From NCBI GenBank assembly GCA_028826165.1, contig JAPDFW010000122.1, positions 1 through 64,000 on the forward strand: a DNA stretch of 64,000 nt, given 5' to 3'. The DNA is from Anaeramoeba ignava. Taxonomy: Eukaryota > Metamonada > Anaeramoebidae. Under the pieces are notes generated by a model. The model searched no databases and was not told the DNA's origin. It saw nothing but the letters and a program-made list of their open reading frames with translations. Position numbers and translations under genes: made by a program. Shown in pieces: positions 38,501 to 49,800 of the stretch; position 1 is the first letter of the stretch, and each line of letters starts with the position of its first letter.

Positions 38501-39904
38501 TTCATTTATTGTTGATTTAAGATCAATATCTATTTGTTTTTCAATAAGACATTTTATAACTTCGAAAGAATTAATTTTATGTTTAAATGCTAAATGCAAA
38601 GCTGTTTCATTATTATTTGTTTTAGAATTGATATCTATTCCCTTTTCAATAAGATATTTAACAATTTCCAAAGAATTATTTTCATGTTTAAATGCTAAAT
38701 GCAAAGCTGTTTCATTATTATTTGTTTTAGAATTGATATCTATTCCCTTTTCAATAAGATATCTAACGATTTCCAAAGAATTATTTTCACATGCATAATG
38801 TAAAACTGTTTCATTTTTATTTGTTTTAAAATTAATATCAATTCCTTTTTCAACAAGATATTTAACAATTTCCAAAGAATTACTTAAACATGCATAATGT
38901 AAAACTGTTTCATTTTTTTTTGTTTTAGAATTAATACCAATTCCCTTTTCAACAAGATATTTAACAATTTCCAGTGAATTATTTAAACATGCATAATGTA
39001 AAGCTGTTTCATTATTTTTTGTTTTAGAATTGATATCAATTCCCTTTTCAACAAGATATTTGACAATTTCCAAAGAATTATTTAAACATGCATAATGTAA
39101 AACTGTTTCATTTTTATTTGTTTTAGAATTGATATCAATTCCCTTTTCAACAAGATATCTGACAATTTTAAGTGAATTATTTTCACAAGCAAAATGTAAA
39201 ACTGTTTCATTATTGTTTGTTTTAGAATTAATATCGACTCCTTTTTCAATAAGATATTCAATAATTTCCAAAGAATTATTTAAACATGCAAAATGTAAAA
39301 CTGTTTCATTTTTTTTAGATTTAGCATTAATATCAATTCCTTTTTCAACAAGATATTTAACAATTTCAAGTGAATTGTATTGACAAGCATAATGAAGTGA
39401 AGTTTTATTTTGTTTGCATTTTAGCTTAATTTCAGCTTCTTTAGAAATTAGTAATTCAATAACATCTTGAGAACTTGAAGTTGAGGCATAATGAAGAGGA
39501 GTTTTTCCATGAAATCCAGTTAAATTTGGATTCGCACCTGCATTTAATAATTTATTCACAATTTCTTTTGTATTTTTGAATTCACAAATCAAATGAAGAG
39601 GAGATTTAAGTTGAGAATTTAAAGAATTTAAATCAGCTCCTTTTGAAATTAATAACGAAACAATTTCTTCTCTTTTTTTTCCTTTTAATTCTGTTATTGC
39701 ATAATGAATTGGTTTATTTTTTAATTTATCAATTTTATTAATATTAATTTGTTTTTGAATAAGAAGATTAATAATTTCAATTTCAAAATTATTTATTATA
39801 GCAAAATGAAGTGAATTTTGTTGAAGATTGTTTGTAAATAAGTTTATATTTTGTTCTTTTTGAATTAAATTTTGAATTATTTGATTTGAAAAATTATTTT
39901 CCAT
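35516..39904 (-). CDS. ANK-BTB-BTB protein D, intact, 1462 aa
   Basis: The only family member here with a single unbroken frame, so it is the template for the others. It starts MENNFSNQIIQNLIQKEQ. Residues about 25-1190 are some 34 ankyrin repeats. Those around residues 160-480 are nearly identical to each other (S-L-E-I-V-K-Y-L-V-E-K-G-I-D-I-N-S-K-T), indicating recent tandem growth. BTB1 (FSDLTIKSNDSFQFSVHKL) and BTB2 (KDFTIICENEKEIKVHKL, ending FIYFLYHDEFE) follow, with a conserved FFKEIGIDSKWIELKKGRR linker before BTB2. The architecture is ankyrin array plus two BTB domains. A scaffold or ubiquitin-ligase adaptor role is inferred from the domain families, not shown. Confidence 0.9.
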   Translation of the reverse strand: MENNFSNQIIQNLIQKEQNINLFTNNLQQNSLHFAIINNFEIEIINLLIQKQININKIDKLKNKPIHYAITELKGKKREEIVSLLISKGADLNSLNSQLKSPLHLICEFKNTKEIVNKLLNAGANPNLTGFHGKTPLHYASTSSSQDVIELLISKEAEIKLKCKQNKTSLHYACQYNSLEIVKYLVEKGIDINAKSKKNETVLHFACLNNSLEIIEYLIEKGVDINSKTNNNETVLHFACENNSLKIVRYLVEKGIDINSKTNKNETVLHYACLNNSLEIVKYLVEKGIDINSKTKNNETALHYACLNNSLEIVKYLVEKGIGINSKTKKNETVLHYACLSNSLEIVKYLVEKGIDINFKTNKNETVLHYACENNSLEIVRYLIEKGIDINSKTNNNETALHLAFKHENNSLEIVKYLIEKGIDINSKTNNNETALHLAFKHKINSFEVIKCLIEKQIDIDLKSTINEKILYLACEKNSLEIIKYLIEKGVGINSKVDQNQTILHFASQNNLIGIVKYVVEKGADINFKTNKNETALHFASQNNSLEVITYLVENGANINAKTNENKTVLHFACENNPLWIIEYLIQKGANINDKTNLEKTSLHFACHKNKLEVVKYLIEKGIDINAKTSHYETALNFACENNSFEIIRYLVEKGIQLQKNSFYRETVFHIALRKNSIEMIKYFDEKGINLFQIELPKKTLLHFACEQKCSLEIIKYLLSRGLYINAINGNRTPLYYACKHNAPFEVIKYLVEKGANINRILTRHETPLSVAFQNNSFEIIKFLIESGADIHIRNKHGNQKEVPFFYAYKNNSKDLIKYLIEKGANINGIGYQNETILHTACRDKSLEMIKFLVENGADVDARNKYHQETPLHCVCSKKETFDIIEYLISKGANVNCKTHSGQTPLHLVCKQKAFGTIKYLIEKGANINAKNDNNEIPLHYACRTNSLEIIKLLVENESNTQIKSLIEDQDALHTVCKNSNSLEIIKYFVEKGIDINSKTFYNETALHYVCMHQQHVQLDVIRYLVENGIDVNAETKLARQTALNIFCDKKANSIEIVEYLVSKGIDVNSRNISQETPLHLACKHNQQDSLEVIRYLISNGADINAKTKINEETPLHYACKQKLNSDEIVELLAKNGAEVNVFDKSNISPFSLSLNNQYPNGITSVIAILFIYGFDIFKTRLSQIPSQIIELFLKINSINEDMNNLLQLNQFSDLTIKSNDSFQFSVHKLILLKRFDNNESILQKFINNCYQKPKKEVEIALNFLYTGFADFGVYYEKLHKVIQLNNYIEMSEKLFDSKTISWREMDDIRAKVNNAMYIELKEIQNKEKINLKFFKEIGIDSKWIELKKGRRNLIKDLSKLYEENETKDFTIICENEKEIKVHKLILILRSELFKGMFQLNVQDTSNQVHDYSGKSFETIQQFIYFLYHDEFEFNNEINEELKDAKDYYQLNQNSIIDLFLK
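38581..38790 (-). repeat. 105-nt tandem repeat in the ankyrin array of gene D
   Basis: Two adjacent 105-nt copies (about 38581-38685 and 38686-38790) are almost identical and encode a 35-residue ankyrin unit containing HENNSLEIVKYLIEKGIDIN, two residues longer than the usual 33. Confidence 0.75.
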
Positions 39905-40169
39905 TTTAAATAAGAAAAATGAAAAAATAAAATAAAAATAAAATAATTACTCATTTTAAGGAAAATTTGAATAATTTAAATTAAATTTTTTTTTTCTTTC
40001 TTTTTTTTTTCTCTTTTTTTTTAAATTTAGATCTTTATTGTTTTACTTATTAAATTTTTGCTTTATTTAATTTATTTTTTTTATTTATTTTTTTTTTCTT
40101 TTATATTTTTTTTTTCATTTTTTTTCCTTCATTTTTTTTAAATATTATTCCAATTTATAATAAAAGAGA
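39905..40169. promoter_or_regulatory. Divergent spacer, gene D and PH-EF gene
   Basis: The 265-bp spacer between two divergent starts is T-rich on the plus strand (40000-40140). No defined motif is recognised; the promoter role is inferred from position. Confidence 0.4.
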
Positions 40170-43100
40170 ATGTCAACAAATCAAAACACAAACACACAAA
40201 CAGCACCAAAAACAACTCGAATTTATGAAGAAGACAGCGTAACAAAAAAAGGTTATTTGATGAAAAAAGGCGATAAATCAGGATGGAAAAAACGGTATTT
40301 TGTTCTAAAGAAGGAGAACACATTGGTTTACTTCAAGAACGAACGAGAACAAATCCATCCGTTAGGAGTAGTTTCACTAGAAGATGCATATTGCTTTGCA
40401 TATTCGAAAAAAAACAGTCTCCAAATTTTGCATTCTGATCGAAAACCGTTTATTTTAAGTGCGACATCAATTGAATTAAGAGATGAATGGATCAAATCAA
40501 TTACAACGTCTATTAAGACCCATGATCCATCGCGAGAAGAGCAAGACAAACTTGTGAATTATGAGGGGGAAGTGCGCAAGGAAGGGTATTCATTCAAGAG
40601 CTGGAAAACACGGTATTTCAAGCTATATGACAACATTATTTGCTATTATAAGTCCAAGCAAGAAACAGAAACACCTCTTGGCGTTATTTTTTTGAAAGGA
40701 TGCAAACCGTTGATTGAGTATCATTTCGGTCAGGAAAAAAATGTCATTCGCATTTCCCATCCAGTGAGAAGAGACTTTTTTTTCGCCCCGTATATCCCAA
40801 TTTCTTCAATAGCAGACCGTTTTAATTCAGACTCGGATTCAGACTCCGACCGCGAGAAAAAGGAGAAGAAAAAAAGAGAATCAAAAGAAGACGCAATGCT
40901 TAAGGAGTGGTATAAGGTTCTGAACGTGACCTGCAGACGCAGTTCAACTTTGCATTCCAAAAAACTTTCTGAGAAATTCAAACGCTCACAAAGCTCGCCT
41001 AATTTTATGCAGACAAAGGGCAACATTCTTGGTAAGCGCAACTTCGGGGCTCGTGTTCATCAGCTTAATCTTGAAAGCCAGAGCAATACAAACCAGAACA
41101 ACGCCCAGCAGGACAAGATCCTCAATACTCTTCTGCAGAAAACGCACAATAGTCTGGATGGCAATCTTTATCTCTGGTTGAAAAAAAACAAGAAGAAGTC
41201 CTATTGGTTCTTCCTTAATGAAATCCACTTGTGCTACTCGCTTACCCCTGAATCGACTATCGATCCCGTTGGCATCATATATCTTCAGGATGTCAAGATA
41301 GAGGCTGATAAAGCAAACAAACAACCTCCTTATCTTATCAAGCTTACACATTCGAAGCGCCCTTCTTATACAATAGAGACTGATACTCATGCTGAGTTTG
41401 TCAACTGGATTGATGCCCTGAATGATTCTATTAAGGCTTTTGCTTATCTTACTAGGAATTGGAAGGATTTTAGTAAAACTGGGTTCTTGTCAATTTATAG
41501 TGGTCAAGTTTCGAAATCTTGGCAAAGAAAGTTTTTTAAGATTCAATCTAATAATTTTTGTTATTATAAGCTTGATAAGAATAATCCAAATTCTGAACCT
41601 CGTAAGAATTCAACAATAAAAACAAATTAAAACAATAATTAAAATAATTAAATCATTTAAAACAACAATAAAATAAATATAAAAACAACAATTAAAACAA
41701 TAATAAAAACAAATTAAAACAACAATAATAAAAACAATAATAAAAACAACAATAAAAACAAATTAAAACAACAATTAAACAATTATTAAAAAATTAAAAA
41801 CAATAATTAAATAAAAAATTAAAAACAATAAAACAAATCAATAATTAAATAAATAATTAAAATCAATTAATAAAAACAACAATAAAAACAACAATAAAAA
41901 CAACAATAAAAACAATAATAAAAACAATAATAAAAACAATAATAAAAACAATAATTAAAACAATAATTAAAACAACAATAATTAAACAACAATTAAAACA
42001 ATAATTAAAACATTCAAAACAATAATAAAAACAATAATAAAAACAACAATAAAAACAACAATTAAAACAATAATTAAATAAATAATTAAATCAATAATAA
42101 AAACAATAATAAAAACAATAATAAAAACAACAATAAAAACAATAATTAAAACAATAATTAAATCAATTATTAAATAAATAATAAAATCAATAATAAAATC
42201 AATAATAAAATCAACAATAAAATCAATTATAAAAACAATAATTAAATCATTCAAAACAATAATTAAATAAATAATTAAAAAAACAATAATTAAATCAATT
42301 ATAAAAACAATAATTAAAACAACAATAAAATCAATTATAAAATCAATAATTAAATCAATAATAAAATCAATAATCAAAACAATAATCAAATCAATAATTA
42401 AAACAACAATAAAAACAACAATAAAAACAATAATAAAAACAGCAATAAAAACAATAATCAAATCAATAATTAAAACAACAATAAAAACAACAATAAAAAC
42501 AACAATTAAAACAATATTAAAATCAATAATTAAAACAATAATTAAAACAACAATAAAAACAACAATAAAAACAATAATTAAAACAAAAATTAAAACAACA
42601 ATAAAAACAATTAAATAAATAAATAAAAACAACAATAAAAACAATAATAAAAACAACAATAAAAACAATAATTAAAACAATAATAAAAACAATAATTAAA
42701 TCAATTATTAAATCAATTATAAAATCAATAATAAAAACATTTTATTTAAATTATTATAAAAATATAAAAGAAAACTCAACCGTTCCATCAGGTGTTATAA
42801 CTCTTAACGGTGCACAACTTCTTCCAACAGACTCCAAAATTTCCAAAGATTTCAACTTCAAAATTATCACAGCAAAGAATCGAAAATTTCAATTTTTCAC
42901 AGATAGCGAACAAGAATACACAGAATGGACAAGAGCAATCAACGTAGCAATATCAGTAGCAGATGGAGTTGATTTGAACACATCAATTGATTTAAGTTTC
43001 AGCGATACAACGAAAAAAGAACTAACAGAACAAGATATTATTGAACTTCGAAAAATTTCCAAATTTACAGAATTAGAACTTCGAATGATGTATAAAAGAT

Positions 43101-43540
43101 TTATCAAGGAATTCCATCACGGAATCATGGACAAGAACACTTTTGCAAAGTTTGCAAATGAAATGGGAGTAAGTGACGAAATGCGGATTGGATTTTTATA
43201 TAACGGATTTGACAGAAACAAAAACGGTCAACTTGGTTTTGATGAAATTGTTCTTGGTGTTCATTCAATTACAAGAGGAACTCCTGAAGAAAAAATGGTC
43301 TTTGGATTCTATGTTTATGACCAGAAGGCAAAAGGTCAAATTGATATTCATGATGTTTGGGATATCGTTTGTCAAATTACCGCAAAGAATAAATCCGATC
43401 CAATTTCAATGGAAGTTCGTCGCGCTTTTACTGATTTGGATAAGAATAAAGACGGTGTTTTGGATCTTGAAGAGTTTAAACAAGCTGCTGGTGAAAACAA
43501 GTTTCTTGTTGAATGTCTTGGTTTATTTCGTTTGGACTAA
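40170..43540 (+). CDS. Four-PH-domain protein with C-terminal EF-hand module
   Basis: Exons 40170-41601 and 42771-43540, phase 1 (CCT C|AA), 733 aa. PH1 (about 25-115) has KKGYLMKKGDKSGWKKRYFV. PH2 (128-255) has EGEVRKEGYSFKSWKTRYF and a Ser-Asp insert (SDSDSDSD). PH3 is about 325-425 (DGNLYLWLKKNKKKSYWFF). PH4 (about 440-530) starts TGFLSIYSGQVSKSWQRKFF and is completed by exon 2 (GVITLNGAQLLPTDS to FTDSEQEYTEWTRAI). The C-terminal 190 residues resemble the calcineurin-B/NCS EF-hand module. Canonical loops DRNKNGQLGFDE and DKNKDGVLDLEE likely bind calcium; DQKAKGQIDIHD is a weaker loop. This suggests a calcium-responsive phosphoinositide adaptor at the membrane (inference). The codon context is less AT-rich than its neighbours between 40900 and 41400. 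Confidence 0.88.
41602..42770 (+). repeat. 1.17-kb microsatellite intron splitting PH4
   Basis: Donor GTAAGAAT follows CCTC and the acceptor ATAAAAG ends at 42770. The interior is 9- and 12-nt units such as AACAACAATAAA, AACAATAATTAA and ATCAATAATAAA. The minus strand is open for 228 codons of Ile/Val/Phe/Leu, an artefact of the period. Confidence 0.85.
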
Positions 43541-43833
43541 ATTTTTTTTTTTGCTTTTTTTGCTTTTTTATTTTTTCATTTTTTCCTGTCAAAACCCAAA
43601 TTCTTTTTCCCTTTTTTTTTTCTCTTTTGGAAATTATTATTTTTTTTTATTTTTGAGATTCCAAAAATAATTTTTTAATTTTTTTAATTTTGATTTTTTT
43701 AATTTTGATTCGTAATTTTTAAATTAAAAAATAATTAAAAAAAAATTTTTTCATTTTTTTCTTTTTTTATTTTTATTTTTATTTTTATTTTTTATTGATT
43801 GATTAAAAAAAAAATTTAAAAAATCAAAATTAA
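43541..43833. promoter_or_regulatory. Spacer upstream of the 12-exon gene
   Basis: This 290-bp T-rich then A-rich spacer between the PH-EF stop and the next start codon carries only homopolymer-rich sequence. Promoter function is assumed from position. Confidence 0.3.
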
Positions 43834-46800
43834 ATGGAAGATATTCAACAAACAGCAGGTAAATTTTTCAATTTAAATTTAAACTTAAAATTTTTCAATT
43901 TGAATTTAAAATTTTTCAATTTAAATTTAAACTTAAAATTTTTCAATTTAAATTTAAAATTTTTCAATTTAAATTAAAACGTTAAAAAATTATAATTAAA
44001 AAAAATTTTTTAAATTAAAAATAGATCATAAAAATTATTCTATTCCAAATGTTGATACAGAAATTGAAAGAATCAAAGAATCTTCAAAAGAACCAACAAT
44101 ACCAATTTATTTTGATGGAGAAGGAAAAATATATAATATAAACTTTCAACAAATACCTGAAGAAATACATAAAAAACAAAGCAAACAAAAAGAAAAAAAA
44201 CCAACAGAATTGAATAAAAAGCAAAAATTATTAAAAGAATATGAACCTCATGATTTATTTGAACTTCCTAAATTTCCTAATATTCCAGATTATAAAACAT
44301 TTAGTGATTATGAACAAGCTGTTTTAAGTTGGAAAATAGATATTGAAAATAAAATTGGATATTGTAATTTACCCCATGTTTTAGGGAGAGTTTATCCTCG
44401 ACCTTTTTTACATAAAGAACAAGTAAATTAAAATTTTTTTTTCAATTAGAATTTTTCATCAAAATTTTTAAATTCAAATGAATTTTAATTTCAATTTCAA
44501 AATGAATTTTAATTTCAATTTCAAAATGAATTTTAATTTCAATTTCAAAATGAATTTTAATTTCAAATTGAATTTGAATTTTAATTTCAATTTCAAAATG
44601 AATTTTAATTTTAATTTCAAAATGAATTTTAATTTCAATTTCAAAATGAATTTTAATTTCAATTTCAAATTGAATTTTAATTTCAATTTCAAAATGAATT
44701 TTAATTTCAAAATGAATTTTAATTTTAATTTTAATTTCAAAATGAATTTCAATTTCAATTTTAAAATGAATTTTAATTTCAATTTCAAAATGAATTTTAA
44801 TTTTAATTTTAATTTTAATTTTAATTTCAAAATGAATTTTAATTTCAATTTCAATTTCAAAATGAATTTTAATTTCAAATTTGAATTTTAATTTTAATTT
44901 CAAAATGAATTTTAATTTCAATTTTAATTTTAATTTTAATTTCGAAATGAATTTTAATTTCAAAATGAATTTTAATTTTAATTTTAATTTTAATATTAAT
45001 TTTAATTTCAAAATGAATTTTAATTTCAATTTCAAAATGAATTTTAATTTCAAAATGAATTTTAATTTCAATTCAAAATGAATTTTAATTTCAAAATGAA
45101 TTTCAATTTTAATTTCAAAATGAATTTTAATTTCAATTTCAATTTCAATTTCAAAATGAATTTTAATTGGAATTTTAATTTTAAAATGAATTTTAATAGA
45201 GTGAAAAAACTTTTGATTTTACAGATCTTTCTTCTGATAGTCAAACACCAAGATCATCTGATGCTAGAAAATTATCAGAAACTCAACCAATTTTAATTAA
45301 GAAATCATTATCAAAAGATGAAGATTTTCCAAAAACTATTCAACCAAAAGTATTTCAATTAAAAAATCTTTTAATAAATATCCTTTAAAAAAAATAAGAA
45401 TAATCTCAAAACAAAATTTAAAGCTTCAAAAAGGAGATACTTTACCAGAATTTTTAGAAGGAACTTATTTATTAATGAATAGAAAAGAAAGTTGGAAAAA
45501 TCGTTTAATTCCATCACCTCCATCAGCTTTTCATTTTAGTAGTTATGAAGGTTAATATTTAATATTTAATATTTAATATTTAATATTTAATATTTAATAT
45601 TTAATATTTAAAAGAATATGAAAAAGCTTATAAAAGATGGGCAAAAATAACAATTAAAACTGTACCAAAAATACCCCTTCATTCAGATCAATTTTCAGAA
45701 ATTTATGGGGTAATAACAAGACAAGAAAAAGAAAAAAAAAGGTTATTAAGAAAAGAAGTTGAAACTGCATTATTATTTCATGTATAAAAAAAATTTTTAT
45801 TGATTAAAAATTTTATTGATTAAAAAAAAATTTCTTTAATTAGAGAGTGGCGAAAAAAAAACGGAAAAAGCAAATGAATAAAATCAATTTTTATTATATT
45901 TGGAATGAAAAAATTAACTATTTAAATTCATTTACTGCACTTAATTGCAACTCAACAGCTTATGAAGTACTAAATTACATAACAAATGGGAAAACATTAA
46001 GAAAAAGAAAAGAAGAAGAATGGAAAGAAATGGAACAAAAACAAAAAGAAGAAGAAAAAGAACAAGCCAAAAAATATCAAGAAAAAACACAAGCAAAAAA
46101 AGATGAAGAAGAAAGAACAATGATTCTTAAATTAAGTCTTGTTAACGATATTGCAAATGTTTCCAAATTATCAAGAACTGATCCATCAAGAGGAACTTGG
46201 TTTTCAATTGATAAAAAATACAAAGAACAAATCACTCAATTCATCCAAACTTTATTCCAAAGAAGACAAAGAAATTTAAATGAATTCAAGTCGTTTACAA
46301 AGCCTCTTGTTGGAAAAATGCATGGAATTTTACCAAAAAGTCAAATATTATCTGTTGAATTGGGTGCAATTGAAAAATCAAATTTTCTTGATTATCAAGA
46401 AATTCTTGCAAAAAGAAGGAATGATTTACCTCGACAAATTATTAATGAAACATATGATTGTCCTGTTGAAATTAAAGTAATTTTAAATTTTAATTTTAAT
46501 TATAATTTTAATTTTAATTTCAAAATGAATTTTAATTTTAATTTTAATTATAATTTTAATTTTAATTTCAAAATGAATTTTAATTTTAATTTTTTAGGGT
46601 CAAATGACTTTATTTACAATTCCAAAATATGATTTATCATTTTCACTTAATTTAGAATCTTGTTCAAATTTTGATTATAATTCAAAATGTCGAGAACAAT
46701 TATCTAAAATTGAAAGAGAATATCAACTTCAAAAATTAAATTCATGGTATTATCCGACTAAATTATCACCTCAAGTATTTATTTATTTTTTTAAATTGAT

Positions 46801-49800
46801 TTATTTAAATTGATTTTTTTAAATTGATTTATTTAAATTGATTTATTTAAATTGATTTATTTAAATTGATTTATTTAAATTGATTTATTTAAATTGATTT
46901 TTTTTAAATTGGATTTTTTTAAATTGATTTTTTTAAATTGGATTTTAAATCAAATTTAGCTTTTGCAAAATGAAAGAAGAGAAGTTGAAGAATTAATAAA
47001 AAATGATGAAATTTCAACAGATATTTTACTTGAAATATTAAAAAAACCAATGAAATTAGATATTTTTACTGAAATGCTCGCTGATTCTATTATATTTCGA
47101 AATCGAGAATATCCATATATTCAATTATTTCTTTCATGTATTACTCAAGATAATTTACACATTGTTCTTTCTTTACTCGAATCTTCATCTTCCTTTTTAA
47201 TTCATACAAAGGTTTTTATTCTTCTATTTAAATTATTATTTAAATTATTATTTAAATTATTATTGAAATTATTATTGAAATTATTATTGAAATTATTATT
47301 GAAATTATTATTGAAATTATTATTTAAATTTTTATTGAAATTATTATTTAAATTATTATTTAAATTATTATTTAAATTATATTTGAAATTATTTTTGAAA
47401 TTATTTTTTAAATTATTTTTTAAATTATTATTTAAATTATTATTTAAATTATTATTTAAATTATTTTTTAAATTATTATTTAAATTTTTATTGAAATTAT
47501 TATTTAAATTATTATTGAAATTATTATTGAAATTATTATTGAAATTATTATTTAAATTATTTTTTAAATTATTATTTAAATTATTATTTAAATTATTTTT
47601 GAAATTATTTTTGAAATTATTATTGAAATTATTATTTAAATTATTATTTAAATTATTATTTTAATTATTATTTAAATTATTATTTAAATTATTTTTAAAT
47701 TATATTTAAATTATATTTTAAATTTTTAATTTATTATTTAAATTATTTAAGGTTGCTCAATTTATTTCTGAAACACTTCAAAGAAATTTTGCAAAATCTT
47801 TAATTGAAAAAATGATAAATGAAAGAGATATTAAAAATATGTATTACATTGCATATTCAATGAATTTACTTGATGGAATTTATATTCAACCAATACCTCC
47901 AAAATTTTCTCATATTATAACAAATGTATTTAAAAAAAATTTTTTAGAATTTAAAAATTTTCAAATTTTAATTCATATTTCTTTATCTAGGATGAATATG
48001 AAAAAATTGAAAAATCCATGTTGTGTTATTATTATTTAGATTTAATTAATCAAAAGGTTACAAAACCAGACCAAAAATTTCTCTATTTAACACTTGCAAC
48101 AGATATTTCCAAAATCAAAACCGAACTGATAAAAACAATTATAGAATTAATTTATTGCAATTCAGGATTTGTGAAAAATCATGTTTTTAAATATTTTGCA
48201 TCAAATTCTTATTCAATTTCAAGATATTATGTTTTTATATTTGAAAATTTAATTTTAATGCAAGAAAATGCAATAACAGTAAGAGAAATTTTTAATTTTT
48301 AAATTTTTAATTTTAATTTTTAATTTTTAATTTTATTTTTTTTGGAAAAAACAAAAGCAAATTTTTCAATCAAATGAAACAAATATTTTGGAGAAATTTG
48401 GGCAATTATCTAGAAGTAAATTATCACATATTAGATTTGGATTGAGAAGAATTTGGAATTTAATGATAAGAAAGGAAGATTGGAAGAATTTTTTAATCAA
48501 AAAATTTTCGGAAAATATTCACATTTTAATGTCGAGTATGAGTCCATTAATTCCAAATAAAAAAGAAGATGATGAAAGTGAATTTATTGAGAACGATGAA
48601 CAAGATCGAAAACCACCATATTTTATTATTCTTTTGCATGATTTTTTCGAGATCATTTTGAAGAAAAGTGATGCTAAAATGGAGCATAATTCTTTGTTGA
48701 ACGAGTTAGTAACACATGAAGTTTTCATGCAATTACTATCTCGACTTGGATATTATATCAAGGAATGTCTGGATAATGAAACACTTATTTATATTGCAAG
48801 TATTATGAGAATGTTTGTGAATGTTTTTAGTAAATTTCATTTAATTCATACAAAGGCAACTGGGAATCCAAATAATAAAAATCATTTGATTATTGAATAT
48901 CAAGAATTGAAAGATTTACTATACATTGTATCAGCAGCACCACGTTCACTTGATAAAATGAAAGCATATATATTTTCAATATTGTGCAAGTTTGTTCAGT
49001 CAGAAGAAGTGTTTTCTTTATTTAAACAAAATCCATCATCATTTGCACAAATCATTTCATTTTTTCATCAATGCAAAAGTGCCGAATTAGGCAAGAAATT
49101 GTGGAAATTTGTCTTTGTAACAATGCTATATAATCAAGGATTTGTTACCTATTTAATTGAATCTGATCAATACAAATCATTAAATAGTTTGATTTCTTCA
49201 AGTTCTCATCCTTCTATTTTGGATAATGGATTGACTACTTTATCTGATGTTTTTAATATATCTTTATTTGAAGAAAAAAGGCTTGAAATGAATTTCCCAC
49301 CATCAAGACCTAACACAAAAAATTCAGTTAAATCGATAGAAAAAGAAGCAAAAAATTTTAATAAATTTTATTTGGAAAATGTTTTCTTTGTGAAAATACA
49401 TATGGTTTATAAGAATTTAAAAAGCAATAAGATTGATGGGAAAAGATTAATTGTAAATATTTCAAATTCAAAACAATTTTTAAAACAAAATTTAAAACAA
49501 ATTTTAAACAAATTTAAAACAAATTTAAAACAAATTTAAAACAAATTTAAAACAAATTTTAAAACAAATTTTAAAACAAATTTAAAACAAATTTAAAACA
49601 AAATTTAAAACAAAATTTAAAACAAATTTAAAACAAATTTTAAAACAAATTTTAAAAACAAATTTTAAAACAAAATTTAAAACAAATTTAAAACAAATTT
49701 AAAACAAATTTAAAACAAATTTTATTTTAAATTCAAATTATATTTTAAATTCAAATTATATTTTAAATTCAAATTATATTTTAAAACAAATTATATTTTA

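Noticed and set aside
24966-39383. Many 60-150-codon antisense ORFs in the ANK-BTB genes with a repeating Ser-Thr-Pro-Phe-Ser pattern
   Set aside because: Antisense shadows of the ankyrin codons; the periodicity follows the sense repeat.
41982-42668. 228-codon minus-strand Ile/Val/Leu ORF that looks like a membrane protein
   Set aside because: Lies inside the PH-EF intron and is built of 12-nt repeats.
44442-45296. Asn-Phe-Lys ORFs on both strands
   Set aside because: Repeat intron 2 of the 12-exon gene; the acceptor at 45199 falls within one of them.
45340-45425. Frameshift in the 12-exon gene near 45346 (one missing A)
   Set aside because: A 74-nt GT-AG intron (45350-45423), phase 0 with a TTTAAAG acceptor like another intron in the window, explains it without any error and makes the whole gene length exact.
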